Numbered from the stretch's first letter, positions 26,404 to 36,065 are shown. The stretch is DNA of 64,000 bases from an uncultured Flaviramulus sp. (GCA_947501105.1 CANMUP010000003.1:682001-746000), one strand, 5' to 3'. Translations and numbers: made by a program. The notes: a model not told the origin generated them from the sequence alone.

Positions 26404-29400
26404 ATGAATCCACGTTTATTAATCCTTGCATTTCTTTTACTAATCTCAAAAAATTCTTTATCACAAGATTTACCTGAGATTGTTCCTCCAAGCCCAGAAG
26501 CGGCTTCTTTAATTAAGCATTCTCAAATGGATGTTTCATTATATACGGGTACCCCAAATATTTCGGTACCATTTCATACCATATCATATAAAGGTGTTAA
26601 TATTCCTGTTGGAATAGGCTATAATTCTGGAGGTATCAAAGTAGGCGATATTGCCTCTTGGGCTGGCTTAGGTTGGAATTTAAATGCTGGTGGCTTAGTA
26701 AGTAGGTCTATAAGAGGCATCCCTGACGATGCTATAACTAGTGGTTATATGAATACAACCTATACCGTTGAAGACTTGTTTCAAAGAGACCCAAACTCGA
26801 CAGGACCAGGAAGTCAGCATTGGCAGTTTTTGGATATAAATGCAGAATCAAGAGATTATGAACCAGATGTTTTTAATTTTAGTTTTCCAGGAGGCTCAGG
26901 TCAATTCTTTTACGATCAAACCTTAGATGAGTTTGTACAAACCCAATACTCCAATTTAAAAATTGAAACAAAAACCAATGGTAATAGCATTATTACTGGT
27001 TTTATTATTACAGATACTTCTGGAATAAAATATCATTTTGGAACATCCTCTAATAATTTACGAACAGGGTTGGAACAAGTTACAGGAGCAAAAAGCGTAA
27101 ACTTAACTTTAAATGGGGTTTTTAATAGTAATCCCTCTGTATATGGAACTCCAAATTTATATTATCAAACTTGGATGCTGATGGATATTGAGTTTCCTAC
27201 ATCAAATGAAACCATAACTTTTGACTATACTACAGAAACCAATGTAGAAACTACACAGTTACAAAATGAGGAACGCATTCACCCAACATACTTTGGTTGT
27301 TCACCAGAGTACAACATTAAATATCTAAACAGAAAATTTACTCAACCCAAAATAGCCAGTATCACTTTTCCTGATGGGAAAATTACTTTTGAAAAAGGAG
27401 CTACAGTACGTACCGATTTACGTAATTCTTATCCTTTAAAAAAGATTAGCCTTTTTGATAATGATGATCAACTTATAAAAGGCGTAGAATTACACACCTC
27501 TTATTTTACTAGTGCCGTAGATACAAACTCCTATTTTGATTATTATAACGAGGGCATTTACAGACTTAAGCTAGATTCCATATCTCAGTTTGGTAAAAAC
27601 GTAAATACTAAGCTGCCACCTTATAAATTTGAATACGATTCTAAAATACTGCCGGATAGATATGCCAGATCACAGGACTACTTTGGGTATTATAACGGAA
27701 AGAACAATACGACACTAATTCCAAAAGCGAAATACGGGCTTACAACTGGATACATTGGAGATGCAGACCGATCGGTAGATCCTGCCTTTACAGACGCCTG
27801 TACTTTAGAAAAAATTATTTACCCTTCAGGAGGATATGACCAATTTACTTGGGAGAACAATATGATTACTGCCTTTACAGGAAATGCTGCAGACTATGTA
27901 GATCATTTAACTCAAAACTCAGCTTACTTTTTTAATGACCCCTCTCTGTTTTCAGATTCTGATCCTAATATAGATTATTCAGAAACCTTTACTATTTCAG
28001 CAGATAGTGATGGCATCGTAGAATTTAATGTTATGATGACGGGTTGCCCTATACCAACAGATTTCAATAATGCTAATTGCGATTTTTCAATGAAAGTCGT
28101 TGGAGTAACCAATCCTAGTTATTTACTTAACATTTTTAACTCTAGTTTTTATCACACGTTCCCAGCAGGAACTTATAAAATTATTTCTAACTCTAATAAT
28201 TCTGGAGGCTGTAATCCTTATACAGATCCTAGTTGTAATAATCCAGAAACATTTAGTGCCAACTTAAAATGGACTACTGATCCTACACCTGGAGAATTGA
28301 TATATGGAGGATTACGTATTGCTGAGATAAAAACCTATGATACGCCTAGTAATTTAGCACTTTCTAGAAGTTTTGATTATAACAATTTTGTTATTAACAC
28401 AAACTTGAATAGTGGTGTTGCACTAAATTTTGTTGATCTAAGTATGAATAATTATAGAGATGCAACTTGCGGACCCTCTGGAGGTGCACCAACTGGAATA
28501 AAAGTAACTTCTAATAGTCAGGCGCAACTCACTGCAACAAAAGGGAGTTTGGTAGGCTATAAAAATGTTACTGAAACTTATAATGGATCTATTGGACAGG
28601 GAAGAAAAGAATATACCTTTTCTCCACCAGCGGAACGCACAGACAACCCTTATATGGGCAATGGATATTATCAAAGCCCTTTTCCATCAAACTTTGAAAA
28701 TCCTGTGCATAATGATTGGGTCTCTGGTAACTTAGAAAAACTAGAAGTCTATGATGCATCCAATAACTTAATTCAAAAAACCACAAACGAATATGAAGTC
28801 GCTAGTACCAATCATGCGGAGTATTTTGGGATACAACTATTAAGAATGACGGGAGACGCATCTCCAATTGTAAATGCCTACATCACGACTTACACCTATA
28901 GCACTGAATGGCATCGATTAAAGAACAGTGTTTCTACAGAATATTTAGGAGGAACTCCTGTGGTAAGCACTCAAAATAATTATTACAATAATAACCCGCT
29001 ACTGGCTTCAGAAACTAAAACGACCACTAGCGACGGAGATCCTATCATCACAAAAACATTTTATCCAGATGATGTCGTAACAACAAGCTCATTAGGAGCT
29101 GATAATTTAACAAGTTCAGAAAAAGCAGCCATTGACAAATTAAAGAGTGGCGTTCAACATCGCATAGCTGAAGCTATACAAACGGAATCTTACAAAGATG
29201 ACAATAATAATGGTGTTGCAGATGCAGCAGAGCTATTAAGCAGACAACGTACCAATTATAGGGAGTGGATAACCAATTTGATATTACCCGAATATGTACA
29301 AACCGCATTAAAATCTAATACCCTAGAAAACAGAATACAATTTCAAGATTACTATACAAATGGTAATGTAAAAGAAGTTAAAAAAACGGATGGGACTACC

Positions 29401-29769
29401 ATCGTTTATATCTGGGGTTATGAGCAGCAATACCCAATAGCAAAGATAGAGAATGCCACTTACGGTCAAGTTTCTAGTCAAGTATCAAACTTGCAATCGA
29501 AATCCAACTTAGATGACGATACCTGTTTAGATTCTGGAAGTTGCGACGAGAAAAACCTCCGTACTGCTTTAACAACCTTAAGAAACTCTGTTCCCAATGC
29601 TATGGTAACTACCTATACCTACGATCCTTTAGTAGGTGTAACCAGTGTCACCGACCCAAAAGGCTATACCATGTATTATGAATACGATGAATTTAACCGT
29701 TTAAAACAGGTTAAAGATGATGCAGGCTATGTGTTAAGCGAGAACGAATACTACTATAAAAATCAATAA
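26404..29769 (+). CDS. Secreted Rhs/YD-repeat protein (N-terminal partner)
   Basis: 1121 residues with a Sec signal peptide (LLILAFLLLISKNSLSQ). The N-terminal part (PSPEAASLIKHSQ, then YTGTPNISVPFHTI and GLGWNLNAGG near residue 90) is the conserved start seen in Bacteroidota proteins of this type. YD repeats appear only at the C-terminus: TYTYDPLVGVTSVTDPKGY and YEYDEFNRLKQVKDDAG near 1070-1110. It lacks the Rhs core and a toxin tip. The protein ends in a short tail. It is followed after 21 bp by a small secreted protein and then by a toxin-tipped Rhs protein, so it may be an assembly or shell partner. That role is inference. Confidence 0.8.
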   Translation: MNPRLLILAFLLLISKNSLSQDLPEIVPPSPEAASLIKHSQMDVSLYTGTPNISVPFHTISYKGVNIPVGIGYNSGGIKVGDIASWAGLGWNLNAGGLVSRSIRGIPDDAITSGYMNTTYTVEDLFQRDPNSTGPGSQHWQFLDINAESRDYEPDVFNFSFPGGSGQFFYDQTLDEFVQTQYSNLKIETKTNGNSIITGFIITDTSGIKYHFGTSSNNLRTGLEQVTGAKSVNLTLNGVFNSNPSVYGTPNLYYQTWMLMDIEFPTSNETITFDYTTETNVETTQLQNEERIHPTYFGCSPEYNIKYLNRKFTQPKIASITFPDGKITFEKGATVRTDLRNSYPLKKISLFDNDDQLIKGVELHTSYFTSAVDTNSYFDYYNEGIYRLKLDSISQFGKNVNTKLPPYKFEYDSKILPDRYARSQDYFGYYNGKNNTTLIPKAKYGLTTGYIGDADRSVDPAFTDACTLEKIIYPSGGYDQFTWENNMITAFTGNAADYVDHLTQNSAYFFNDPSLFSDSDPNIDYSETFTISADSDGIVEFNVMMTGCPIPTDFNNANCDFSMKVVGVTNPSYLLNIFNSSFYHTFPAGTYKIISNSNNSGGCNPYTDPSCNNPETFSANLKWTTDPTPGELIYGGLRIAEIKTYDTPSNLALSRSFDYNNFVINTNLNSGVALNFVDLSMNNYRDATCGPSGGAPTGIKVTSNSQAQLTATKGSLVGYKNVTETYNGSIGQGRKEYTFSPPAERTDNPYMGNGYYQSPFPSNFENPVHNDWVSGNLEKLEVYDASNNLIQKTTNEYEVASTNHAEYFGIQLLRMTGDASPIVNAYITTYTYSTEWHRLKNSVSTEYLGGTPVVSTQNNYYNNNPLLASETKTTTSDGDPIITKTFYPDDVVTTSSLGADNLTSSEKAAIDKLKSGVQHRIAEAIQTESYKDDNNNGVADAAELLSRQRTNYREWITNLILPEYVQTALKSNTLENRIQFQDYYTNGNVKEVKKTDGTTIVYIWGYEQQYPIAKIENATYGQVSSQVSNLQSKSNLDDDTCLDSGSCDEKNLRTALTTLRNSVPNAMVTTYTYDPLVGVTSVTDPKGYTMYYEYDEFNRLKQVKDDAGYVLSENEYYYKNQ

Positions 29770-29790
29770 TAACTTAACTTTTTAGAAATC

Positions 29791-30207
29791 ATGACATACA
29801 AACTTTCAAGTATACTGAGTATCATATTAATGTTAAGTTTTTTATACTCAAGCGCACAAACAAATCTTTTAGATTTTACCCTAACCAGTAATCAGGCTCA
29901 TATATCAGGACAAAACACCTCTATTGCCTCTACCATTGCAAAAACGGGGAACACCATAACATGGACTCAAACAAATAACGGTAAAACAGATGCTACTACA
30001 TTTACTATTGCAGGCATTTCTGAAAATACCTGGGAAGCATCCAATTCTACAGGAGCAGTTACTTATGAAATGAATACAGATGGATACCGCTGTGATTTAT
30101 TTCTAAAAGGCACCACACTAAATCGTTACGCCACCTTAACGTTTCATTTAAATGAAACCGAGCGAGAAACTTATACATTTTACATCAATACTATTTCTTA
30201 CCAATAA
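29791..30207 (+). CDS. Small secreted protein in the Rhs locus
   Basis: 138 residues, not recognised. A signal peptide (ILSIILMLSFLYSSAQ) is followed by a Thr- and Asn-rich beta-type mature domain of about 115 residues with a single Cys. It sits 21 bp after the first Rhs gene and 15 bp before the second, so it should be in the same transcript. It may be a structural or adaptor component of the surface assembly. Confidence 0.65.
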   Translation: MTYKLSSILSIILMLSFLYSSAQTNLLDFTLTSNQAHISGQNTSIASTIAKTGNTITWTQTNNGKTDATTFTIAGISENTWEASNSTGAVTYEMNTDGYRCDLFLKGTTLNRYATLTFHLNETERETYTFYINTISYQ

Positions 30208-30222
30208 ATACACCTTAAAATT

Positions 30223-33200
30223 ATGATACGATTATTTAATACGTTTTCGCAAAACAAAATAATGTTAAGTGTATTTATGCTTTTCTTTTTTTGTTCATTT
30301 GCTGGGGCACAAGTTACAGGACCAACAGCAGTAGATACTCATAGTACTCATAGATACTATTATGATGATGGAATCTCTTATGCGTTTAACAATTGGGTTA
30401 TTTCTGGGCCAGTTACAAGCTCTATCAAAGGGAATACAGGCACTAATTATTATGTAGATGTAGAATGGGCTGGCGTGGGCACAGGCTCTGTCACGTTCAG
30501 AAAAAAAACAATTGTTTTATCAACCTTAGCCAATATTGTTATATCGGTACCAGCTCCTACTTCAGGACCTTCACCAGACCAAAACTATATTCATACCAAA
30601 ACACCTAAAATAGCCACTACCAATGTTTCTACTTTGTCGAATGCAGATAAAATAGAATCTATAGCCTATTTTGATGGCTTAGGTAGAGCCATGCAAAGCG
30701 TGGGGATAAGAGCTGGAGGAAATGGAGAAGATGTGATAACACATGTAGCTTATGATGAATATGGCAGACAAGCCAAAGACTATCTACCATATACTGCCAG
30801 TTCTACAGATGGAAGCTTTAGAACCAATGGTTTAAGCGCTACAAACACCTATTATGACGCTACAAAATACGAAGCTGATTTCCCAAGTGTAGCGGTTAAC
30901 GATATTAATGCGTATTCGCAAAAAGAGTTTGAAGCTTCACCACTTAATAGAGTTTTAAAACAAGCTGCCCCAGGAAAAGACTGGAAGCTAGGTAATGGAC
31001 ACGAAATAGAGTTTAATTATCAAACCAATCATAGTACCGAAGTACGCTTTTACGATGTTAGTTTAGCGTTTGCAAATAACACTTACACCCCTACTTTACA
31101 AGGCGGAACTTCATATTATAGCGCAGGCACATTGTACAAAACAGTAACCAAAGACGAAAACCATGACGGTACTAGCACTAAAAATCATACTACCGAAGAG
31201 TTTAAAGACAAACAAGGACGTGTTATACTAAAACGTACCTACAACAGTAGTGTAGCACACGATACCTATTATGTTTATGATGAGTTTGGTAATTTGAGTT
31301 ATGTATTACCTCCTAAAGCAGAACCACAAACAGCAAAACCTGATGCTACAGAATTATCAGAATTATGCTATCAGTATAAATACGATCATAGAAGTCGTTT
31401 GGTAGAAAAGAAAATCCCAGGAAAAGGTTGGGAATATATTGTATATAATAGATTAGATCAGCCTATAATGACTCAAGATACTAATTTAAAAAACCAAAGC
31501 AAATGGCTTTTCACTAAATATGATGTTTTTGGGCGTGTGGCTTATACTGGCTTAGTGAATCACTCCAGTAATAGAATTTCTTGGCAAGGTTGGGCTAATG
31601 GTGTTGGTGAACAACACGTTACAAAAAGTAATACATCTATAACCATTGCTGGAACGACAATCTATTATAATAATGGGGCATACCCAACTAATATCTCAGA
31701 GATATATACCATAAACTACTACGATAATTACACCTTTGATAAAATCTCAGGGAACTCAGAGACTGCTTATGGCGTTACTCCAGAAACCAATGTTAAAGGA
31801 TTAGCTACAGGTAGCAAAGTTAGAGTTTTAGGGACTAGTGATTGGATAACAACCGTATCGTATTACGATGATAAATCTAGACCTATTTATGTATACAGCT
31901 TTAACGATTATTTAAATACTACCGATAAAGTTAAAAGCAAATTAGATTTTACAGGAGCTGTAGACGAAACCACAACCACACATGCAAAAACAGGGCAAAG
32001 CACCATAACAACCATTGATTATTTCATTTATGATGATGCAGGACGTTTAGTGACTCAAAAACAAAAAATAAACAGTTTAGCCGAAGAAACTATTGTACAA
32101 AACAATTATGACGATTTAGGGCAACTTATTAGTAAAGGCGTGGGCGGAAAAACCACCCAAGGCAGATTGCAAAATGTAGATTACACCTATAATATAAGAG
32201 GCTGGCTAAAACAAATTAATAACCCAACCACACTAGGTAGCGATTTATTTAGTTTTAAACTTAATTATAATACCAATGACCATGGAGGCGCCAACCTATT
32301 TAACGGTAATATAGCAGAAACCGAATGGAAAACTGCCAATACCAATAATAGCTTAAAATGGTATAAATATACTTATGATGATTTAAATAGAATTACTAGT
32401 GGTATAGATAATACCACAAATCAAGACTATAAATTGCAAAGCATTGCTTATGATAAGAATGGAAATATTACCAGCCTTATAAGACGCGGACATACTGTTG
32501 CAAACCCAGTAGCAGGTACTAGCTCTCATTTTGGCACTATGGACAACCTAGTTTACACTTATGAAACCAATAGTAACAGACTTAAAAAAGTATTGGATAA
32601 TGGAAATGACACTTATGGCTTTAAGGATGGTTCCAATATAACAACAGAATATACTTACGACGCTAATGGCAATATGTTACGCGATTATAACAAAGGCATT
32701 TCATCGAATATTACATACAATCATCTAAATTTACCTACATTAGTTACACTAAGTGGTGGAAATATTTCTTACATTTACGATGCGACTGGTGTTAAACTTA
32801 AAAAAATAGTTAGCAATGGTGGTGCAACAACAGAGTATGCAGGTAATTATGTGTACGAAGGAGGTTCTTTGAAATTCTTTAACCACGCAGAAGGCTATGT
32901 AGATGTTAATGGTAGCAGTTATAGCTACGTATACCAATACAAAGACCATTTAGGGAATGTGAGGTTGAGTTATAAGGATAGTAACAATAATGGTAGTGTA
33001 ACAACTTCTGAAATACTAGAAGAAAACAACTACTATCCATTTGGACTTAAACATAAAGGGTATAATGCGGTGGTGAATAGTAGTAATGTAGCTTTGAAGT
33101 ATAAGTATAATGGGAAGGAGTTCAATAATGAATTAGGCTATAATGTTTATGATTATCAAGCTAGACATTATGATCCAGCAATTGGAAAGTGGCTTCAGAT

Positions 33201-33918
33201 AGACCCACTTGCACAAGAAATTTCTAGTTGGTCACAATATAATTATGCTTTTGATAACCCCATAAGATATATTGACCCTGATGGTAGAGCTCCTTTTGAC
33301 ATAACATTATTAGGGGAAAATAATTCTAGTATCACAATAAAAACTGATTTAATAGATGTTTCAGTTGATGCTAGTGGTTTGGTTGGAGATTTAGGAGGTA
33401 ACTATACTTTTGAAGGAGATGACATTTTAGTTGCAGGTTTAGATATAGTTGGAACATTAGACCCTACACCAGTATCAGATGCTTTAGCTGCAGGAATAGA
33501 GTTTAATAACGGAAATATTGTTGGAGGTATTTTAAGTGGTTTAGGAATGTTGTCATATATTGGGGACTTAGCCAAGGTAGGCAAAATACCTAAGCATGTT
33601 AAGACAATTAAAAAAGCAATTCAAAGTGTAAAAAAAGGTAAAAGGTCTAATAAGGTTGATATTCCAAAAACGCGAAGAGGAAAAGGCACAGTTGATCCAA
33701 GCAAGAGAGATCCTAAGAGAGCTTATACAAAAAAGGAAAAACGAGAAATGCTTGAAGAGCAAGGAGGGAAGTGTGCAAAATGTAAAAAAGACAAAAAAGT
33801 AGATGAAGTAGATGGACATCACATAGATAGGCATGCAGATGGTGGAAGAACTACAAAAGAAAATGGTGCATCTGTGTGTAAAAAATGTCACAAAGAATTG
33901 CATAGTAAAGGAAGTTAA
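30223..33918 (+). CDS. Secreted Rhs-repeat polymorphic toxin with C-terminal HNH nuclease domain
   Basis: 1231 residues. A signal peptide (MLFFFCSFAGAQ) leads to a DUF6443-like region (FDGLGRAMQSVGIRAGG near residue 150), then YD repeats, then the Rhs core signature YYPFGLKHKGYN, LGYNVYDYQARHYDPAIGKW and DPIRYIDPDGR-like NPIRYIDPDGR ending near residue 1022. The variable tip from about 1023 to 1231 has a Gly-rich hydrophobic stretch (1060-1110), a basic linker, then an HNH nuclease domain: KCAKCK near 1184, DGHHIDRHADGG near 1195 and CKKCHKELH near 1219. The four Cys should bind zinc and the HH pair act in catalysis. It should cut nucleic acid in competitor cells. The DUF4262 gene follows after 7 bp. 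Confidence 0.88.
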   Translation: MIRLFNTFSQNKIMLSVFMLFFFCSFAGAQVTGPTAVDTHSTHRYYYDDGISYAFNNWVISGPVTSSIKGNTGTNYYVDVEWAGVGTGSVTFRKKTIVLSTLANIVISVPAPTSGPSPDQNYIHTKTPKIATTNVSTLSNADKIESIAYFDGLGRAMQSVGIRAGGNGEDVITHVAYDEYGRQAKDYLPYTASSTDGSFRTNGLSATNTYYDATKYEADFPSVAVNDINAYSQKEFEASPLNRVLKQAAPGKDWKLGNGHEIEFNYQTNHSTEVRFYDVSLAFANNTYTPTLQGGTSYYSAGTLYKTVTKDENHDGTSTKNHTTEEFKDKQGRVILKRTYNSSVAHDTYYVYDEFGNLSYVLPPKAEPQTAKPDATELSELCYQYKYDHRSRLVEKKIPGKGWEYIVYNRLDQPIMTQDTNLKNQSKWLFTKYDVFGRVAYTGLVNHSSNRISWQGWANGVGEQHVTKSNTSITIAGTTIYYNNGAYPTNISEIYTINYYDNYTFDKISGNSETAYGVTPETNVKGLATGSKVRVLGTSDWITTVSYYDDKSRPIYVYSFNDYLNTTDKVKSKLDFTGAVDETTTTHAKTGQSTITTIDYFIYDDAGRLVTQKQKINSLAEETIVQNNYDDLGQLISKGVGGKTTQGRLQNVDYTYNIRGWLKQINNPTTLGSDLFSFKLNYNTNDHGGANLFNGNIAETEWKTANTNNSLKWYKYTYDDLNRITSGIDNTTNQDYKLQSIAYDKNGNITSLIRRGHTVANPVAGTSSHFGTMDNLVYTYETNSNRLKKVLDNGNDTYGFKDGSNITTEYTYDANGNMLRDYNKGISSNITYNHLNLPTLVTLSGGNISYIYDATGVKLKKIVSNGGATTEYAGNYVYEGGSLKFFNHAEGYVDVNGSSYSYVYQYKDHLGNVRLSYKDSNNNGSVTTSEILEENNYYPFGLKHKGYNAVVNSSNVALKYKYNGKEFNNELGYNVYDYQARHYDPAIGKWLQIDPLAQEISSWSQYNYAFDNPIRYIDPDGRAPFDITLLGENNSSITIKTDLIDVSVDASGLVGDLGGNYTFEGDDILVAGLDIVGTLDPTPVSDALAAGIEFNNGNIVGGILSGLGMLSYIGDLAKVGKIPKHVKTIKKAIQSVKKGKRSNKVDIPKTRRGKGTVDPSKRDPKRAYTKKEKREMLEEQGGKCAKCKKDKKVDEVDGHHIDRHADGGRTTKENGASVCKKCHKELHSKGS

Positions 33919-33924
33919 TTAAAT

Positions 33925-34647
33925 ATGACTAATAAAGAATCTTTTAATAAATTAATTCATTCAAATATTGATGAGTATGGGTATCACATCACTTTTGTCA
34001 ATAGCTCAACTGAGCCCAGATATGTATACACAATAGGTTTGCATAAAAAGTTTGATTTTGAACTCGTATTTGCTGGAGGGATATTCTACAAGAAAAGTGA
34101 TATACATTTAATATTTGATACAATTATTAATGAGCTTAACAATGATAAAAATATTTCAAAAATTGGAATACAAGGCTTAGGCAATTTCACACTTTCAAGA
34201 GTGGATGAATCTTGGTGTAAATTAATGTTGTTAGGGGTTTATGATTTCTTTAATTTGAAAAACTTCAATGCAATTCAAATTATTCCTGATGAAAACCATT
34301 ATACCCTTGATGTACCTAATCTATCTAAAAAATTTGAACCTTTATCTGAGTCAATATGGAAGTGGTTAACATCAGAATGGGAATACCCAATTTCAAGAGA
34401 TCTAACAGTTGTCACAAATCTTGATGCCTTAAAAGGAAAAACGATAACTGAGATAATGAGATGGGAAGAAGATGAATTTGAAATGTTTGCTGGTGCTGGG
34501 CCTGATGTTGAAAAAGAAGATATTAGAATTGCACCTATTGGAACAATTCTAGGTATTGATAGTTCTATTAGTCCAGCTCTGAAATTAACTATAGGTAAAG
34601 GGATTTGGAGAGAGAAAAAAGATAAAGAATGGAATAAATGGGGGTAA
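33925..34647 (+). CDS. DUF4262 protein, likely immunity protein to the HNH toxin
   Basis: 240 residues, no signal peptide, so cytoplasmic. The N-terminal half (IDEYGYHITFVNSS, then YVYTIGLHKKFDFELVFAGG near residue 31) matches the DUF4262 pattern. The C-terminal third is acidic (WEEDEFEMFAGAGPDVEKED). It begins 6 bp after the toxin stop, the usual place for the cognate immunity gene in Rhs loci. DUF4262 proteins are recurrent neighbours of polymorphic toxins. The immunity role follows from position and family and is untested. Confidence 0.72.
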   Translation: MTNKESFNKLIHSNIDEYGYHITFVNSSTEPRYVYTIGLHKKFDFELVFAGGIFYKKSDIHLIFDTIINELNNDKNISKIGIQGLGNFTLSRVDESWCKLMLLGVYDFFNLKNFNAIQIIPDENHYTLDVPNLSKKFEPLSESIWKWLTSEWEYPISRDLTVVTNLDALKGKTITEIMRWEEDEFEMFAGAGPDVEKEDIRIAPIGTILGIDSSISPALKLTIGKGIWREKKDKEWNKWG

Positions 34648-34657
34648 TATTAAATAG

Positions 34658-34739
34658 ATGAAAAATATAATATTAGGATTACTTCTTCTATTACCTATAC
34701 TAACGATTGCTCAAATAGATTTAAAAGGAGTTAAAGTTA
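34658..34739 (+). pseudogene. 5' fragment of a secreted-protein gene, cut by a mini-element
   Basis: ATG at 34658 begins a signal peptide (LGLLLLLPILTIAQ) and about 28 codons of open frame before running into the 146-bp element at 34740, where it stops at a TGA inside the element. A short tail in the sequence after the element (34887-34913) can be read as LLLGMPIN and a stop, which may be the 3' end of the same gene. It was probably a small secreted or immunity gene. Confidence 0.6.
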
Positions 34740-34885
34740 CCCCCGCTAGCGCTCGTCTGTGACGAGTGACGTTAAGAGTAAGAAACAGAAAAGCTATGAC
34801 ATATAAATCATAGCTTTTTGTATTTTAGATGAATGAGTTGAATAAAGTTTATATAGCACTCGTTACAAACGAGCGCTAGCAAGGG
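34740..34885 (+). mobile_element. 146-bp RAYT-derived miniature element, copy A
   Basis: Starts with CCCCC and GCTAGCGCTCGT and ends ACGAGCGCTAGC plus AAGGG. Terminal inverted repeats of about 24 bp (the left one contains its own small hairpin CTCGTC-TGT-GACGAG), and a central AAAGCTATGA/TCATAGCTTT hairpin. By eye it is identical to copies B and D, and its ends match those of the transposase-bearing element at 36036-36758. Confidence 0.9.
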
Positions 34886-34926
34886 GTTATTATTAGGAAT
34901 GCCAATTAATTGATGATAAAGTTAGG

Positions 34927-35454
34927 ATGAAAACAATCTTGTTTATTATATTAAGTTTTTTAGCTACTTATAGTACAGATACTATTTTATGGGATTCTTC
35001 GAATGAATTAGAATGGGAAGATTTTCAAGGAACACCTCCTAATAATAGAGGTGTAAAAATGGCTGTTTCATCAGTTAAAATAGTTGTTGAAAGCAATGAA
35101 TATTATGAGGGTGATATACCTAGTTTTTCAGTAAAAAGTTACTTTAATAAAAAAAAGTCATGGACAGTTACTAATAGTAAAAAATCTTTATTACATGAAA
35201 GATTACATTTTGATATAACCGAAGTCTATTCAAGAAGAATAAGATGTCAACTCAAAGCTCTTGAAAAAGCTAAAGAAATAGATGTAAATCGATATAAGGA
35301 AACTTACAGAAAGCTTCTTAAAGAGCATGGTGAAGTACAAAAAAAGTATGATAGCGAAGTTTATTTCAATAAGGATAAGCAACAAGAATGGATTGATAGT
35401 ATTACTAAGCAATTAGAAGAACTTAAAGAATTTGAATATTCTTCCGAAGAATAA
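34927..35454 (+). CDS. Secreted DUF922-like protein with HExxH motif
   Basis: 175 residues. A signal peptide (ILFIILSFLATYS) precedes a domain with WEDFQGTPP near residue 33 and LLHERLHFDITEVYSRRIR near 85. The HERLH sequence fits the HExxH zinc motif of DUF922, a family of predicted secreted metalloproteases. The remainder is a charged helical tail with coiled-coil character. It lies between copies A and B of the miniature element, in a string of small accessory genes behind the Rhs toxin. Confidence 0.72.
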   Translation: MKTILFIILSFLATYSTDTILWDSSNELEWEDFQGTPPNNRGVKMAVSSVKIVVESNEYYEGDIPSFSVKSYFNKKKSWTVTNSKKSLLHERLHFDITEVYSRRIRCQLKALEKAKEIDVNRYKETYRKLLKEHGEVQKKYDSEVYFNKDKQQEWIDSITKQLEELKEFEYSSEE

Positions 35455-35571
35455 TAGTACAAATACCCAAACGCATAAATAATCCATTCCATATCATACA
35501 CCTACAATAATTTGATATGGTAATCACAATGAATATGAATCAACAATAATATTCATATAAGCTAAAAAAGA

Positions 35572-35606
35572 AAAACGAGTATACAATCTAGTATGCTCGT
35601 TTTTTA
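35572..35606 (+). terminator. Intrinsic terminator after the DUF922-like gene
   Basis: AACGAGTATAC and GTATGCTCGTT pair with one wobble and are followed by a T run. A weaker relative occurs at 38504-38535 after the DUF1508 gene. Confidence 0.7.
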
Positions 35607-35622
35607 TATGTTCAATCTAAAA

Positions 35623-35768
35623 CCCCCGCTAGCGCTCGTCTGTGACGAGTGACGTTAAGAGTAAGAAACAGAAAAGCTATGACATATAAATCATAGCTTT
35701 TTGTATTTTAGATGAATGAGTTGAATAAAGTTTATATAGCACTCGTTACAAACGAGCGCTAGCAAGGG
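35623..35768 (+). mobile_element. 146-bp RAYT-derived miniature element, copy B
   Basis: Same ends, length and internal hairpin as copy A and by eye the same sequence. It lies directly before the duplicated DUF1508 leader. Confidence 0.9.
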
Positions 35769-35778
35769 CAGTGAAAAT

Positions 35779-36034
35779 TAAATATTTAACTATCTAATAA
35801 TCAGTTAAAATAAAAAATGTAATAATAAAAAACAGGTATGCTTAGGTATACCTGTTTTGTTTTGTAGTATTTCTTAAAAATATTATATCTTTAAAAAACT
35901 AACTTTAATAAAACGCAAACTAAAATGGGAAAATTCGAAATTAAAAAAGACAAATCTGAACAGTATCGATTCAATCTTAAAGCTGGTAACGGTCAAGTAA
36001 TTTTAAGCAGCGAAGCTTATAAAGCAAAAGCATC
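35779..36034 (+). repeat. 256-bp direct duplication, copy 1 (partner at 38006-38261)
   Basis: Both copies run 256 bp with no visible insertions or deletions. Differences are confined to scattered bases, mostly in the non-coding leader. The block spans a terminator-like hairpin, the promoter region and the first 36 or so codons of the DUF1508 gene. Copy 1 ends where the RAYT element begins. Confidence 0.88.
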
Positions 36035-36065
36035 GCCCCCGCTAGCGCTCGTCTGTGACGAGTGA
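35925..36065 (+). pseudogene. Truncated DUF1508 (YegP-like) gene cut by the RAYT element
   Basis: The first 36 residues match the complete gene at 38152. From codon 37 the frame enters the element (reading PPLALVCDE) and stops at 36063-36065. Only one of the two DUF1508 repeats starts, so the product is not expected to work. Confidence 0.85.

Larger units (their letters stand above)
35455..35922. other. Gene-free stretch with hairpins, mini-element B and duplicated DNA
   Basis: Holds two hairpins (CCATATCA/TGATATGG at 35489-35520, ATATGAAT/ATTCATAT at 35533-35558), a terminator at 35572-35606, the mini-element at 35623-35768 and the upstream half of a 256-bp duplicated block (35779 onward). 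Confidence 0.7.
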
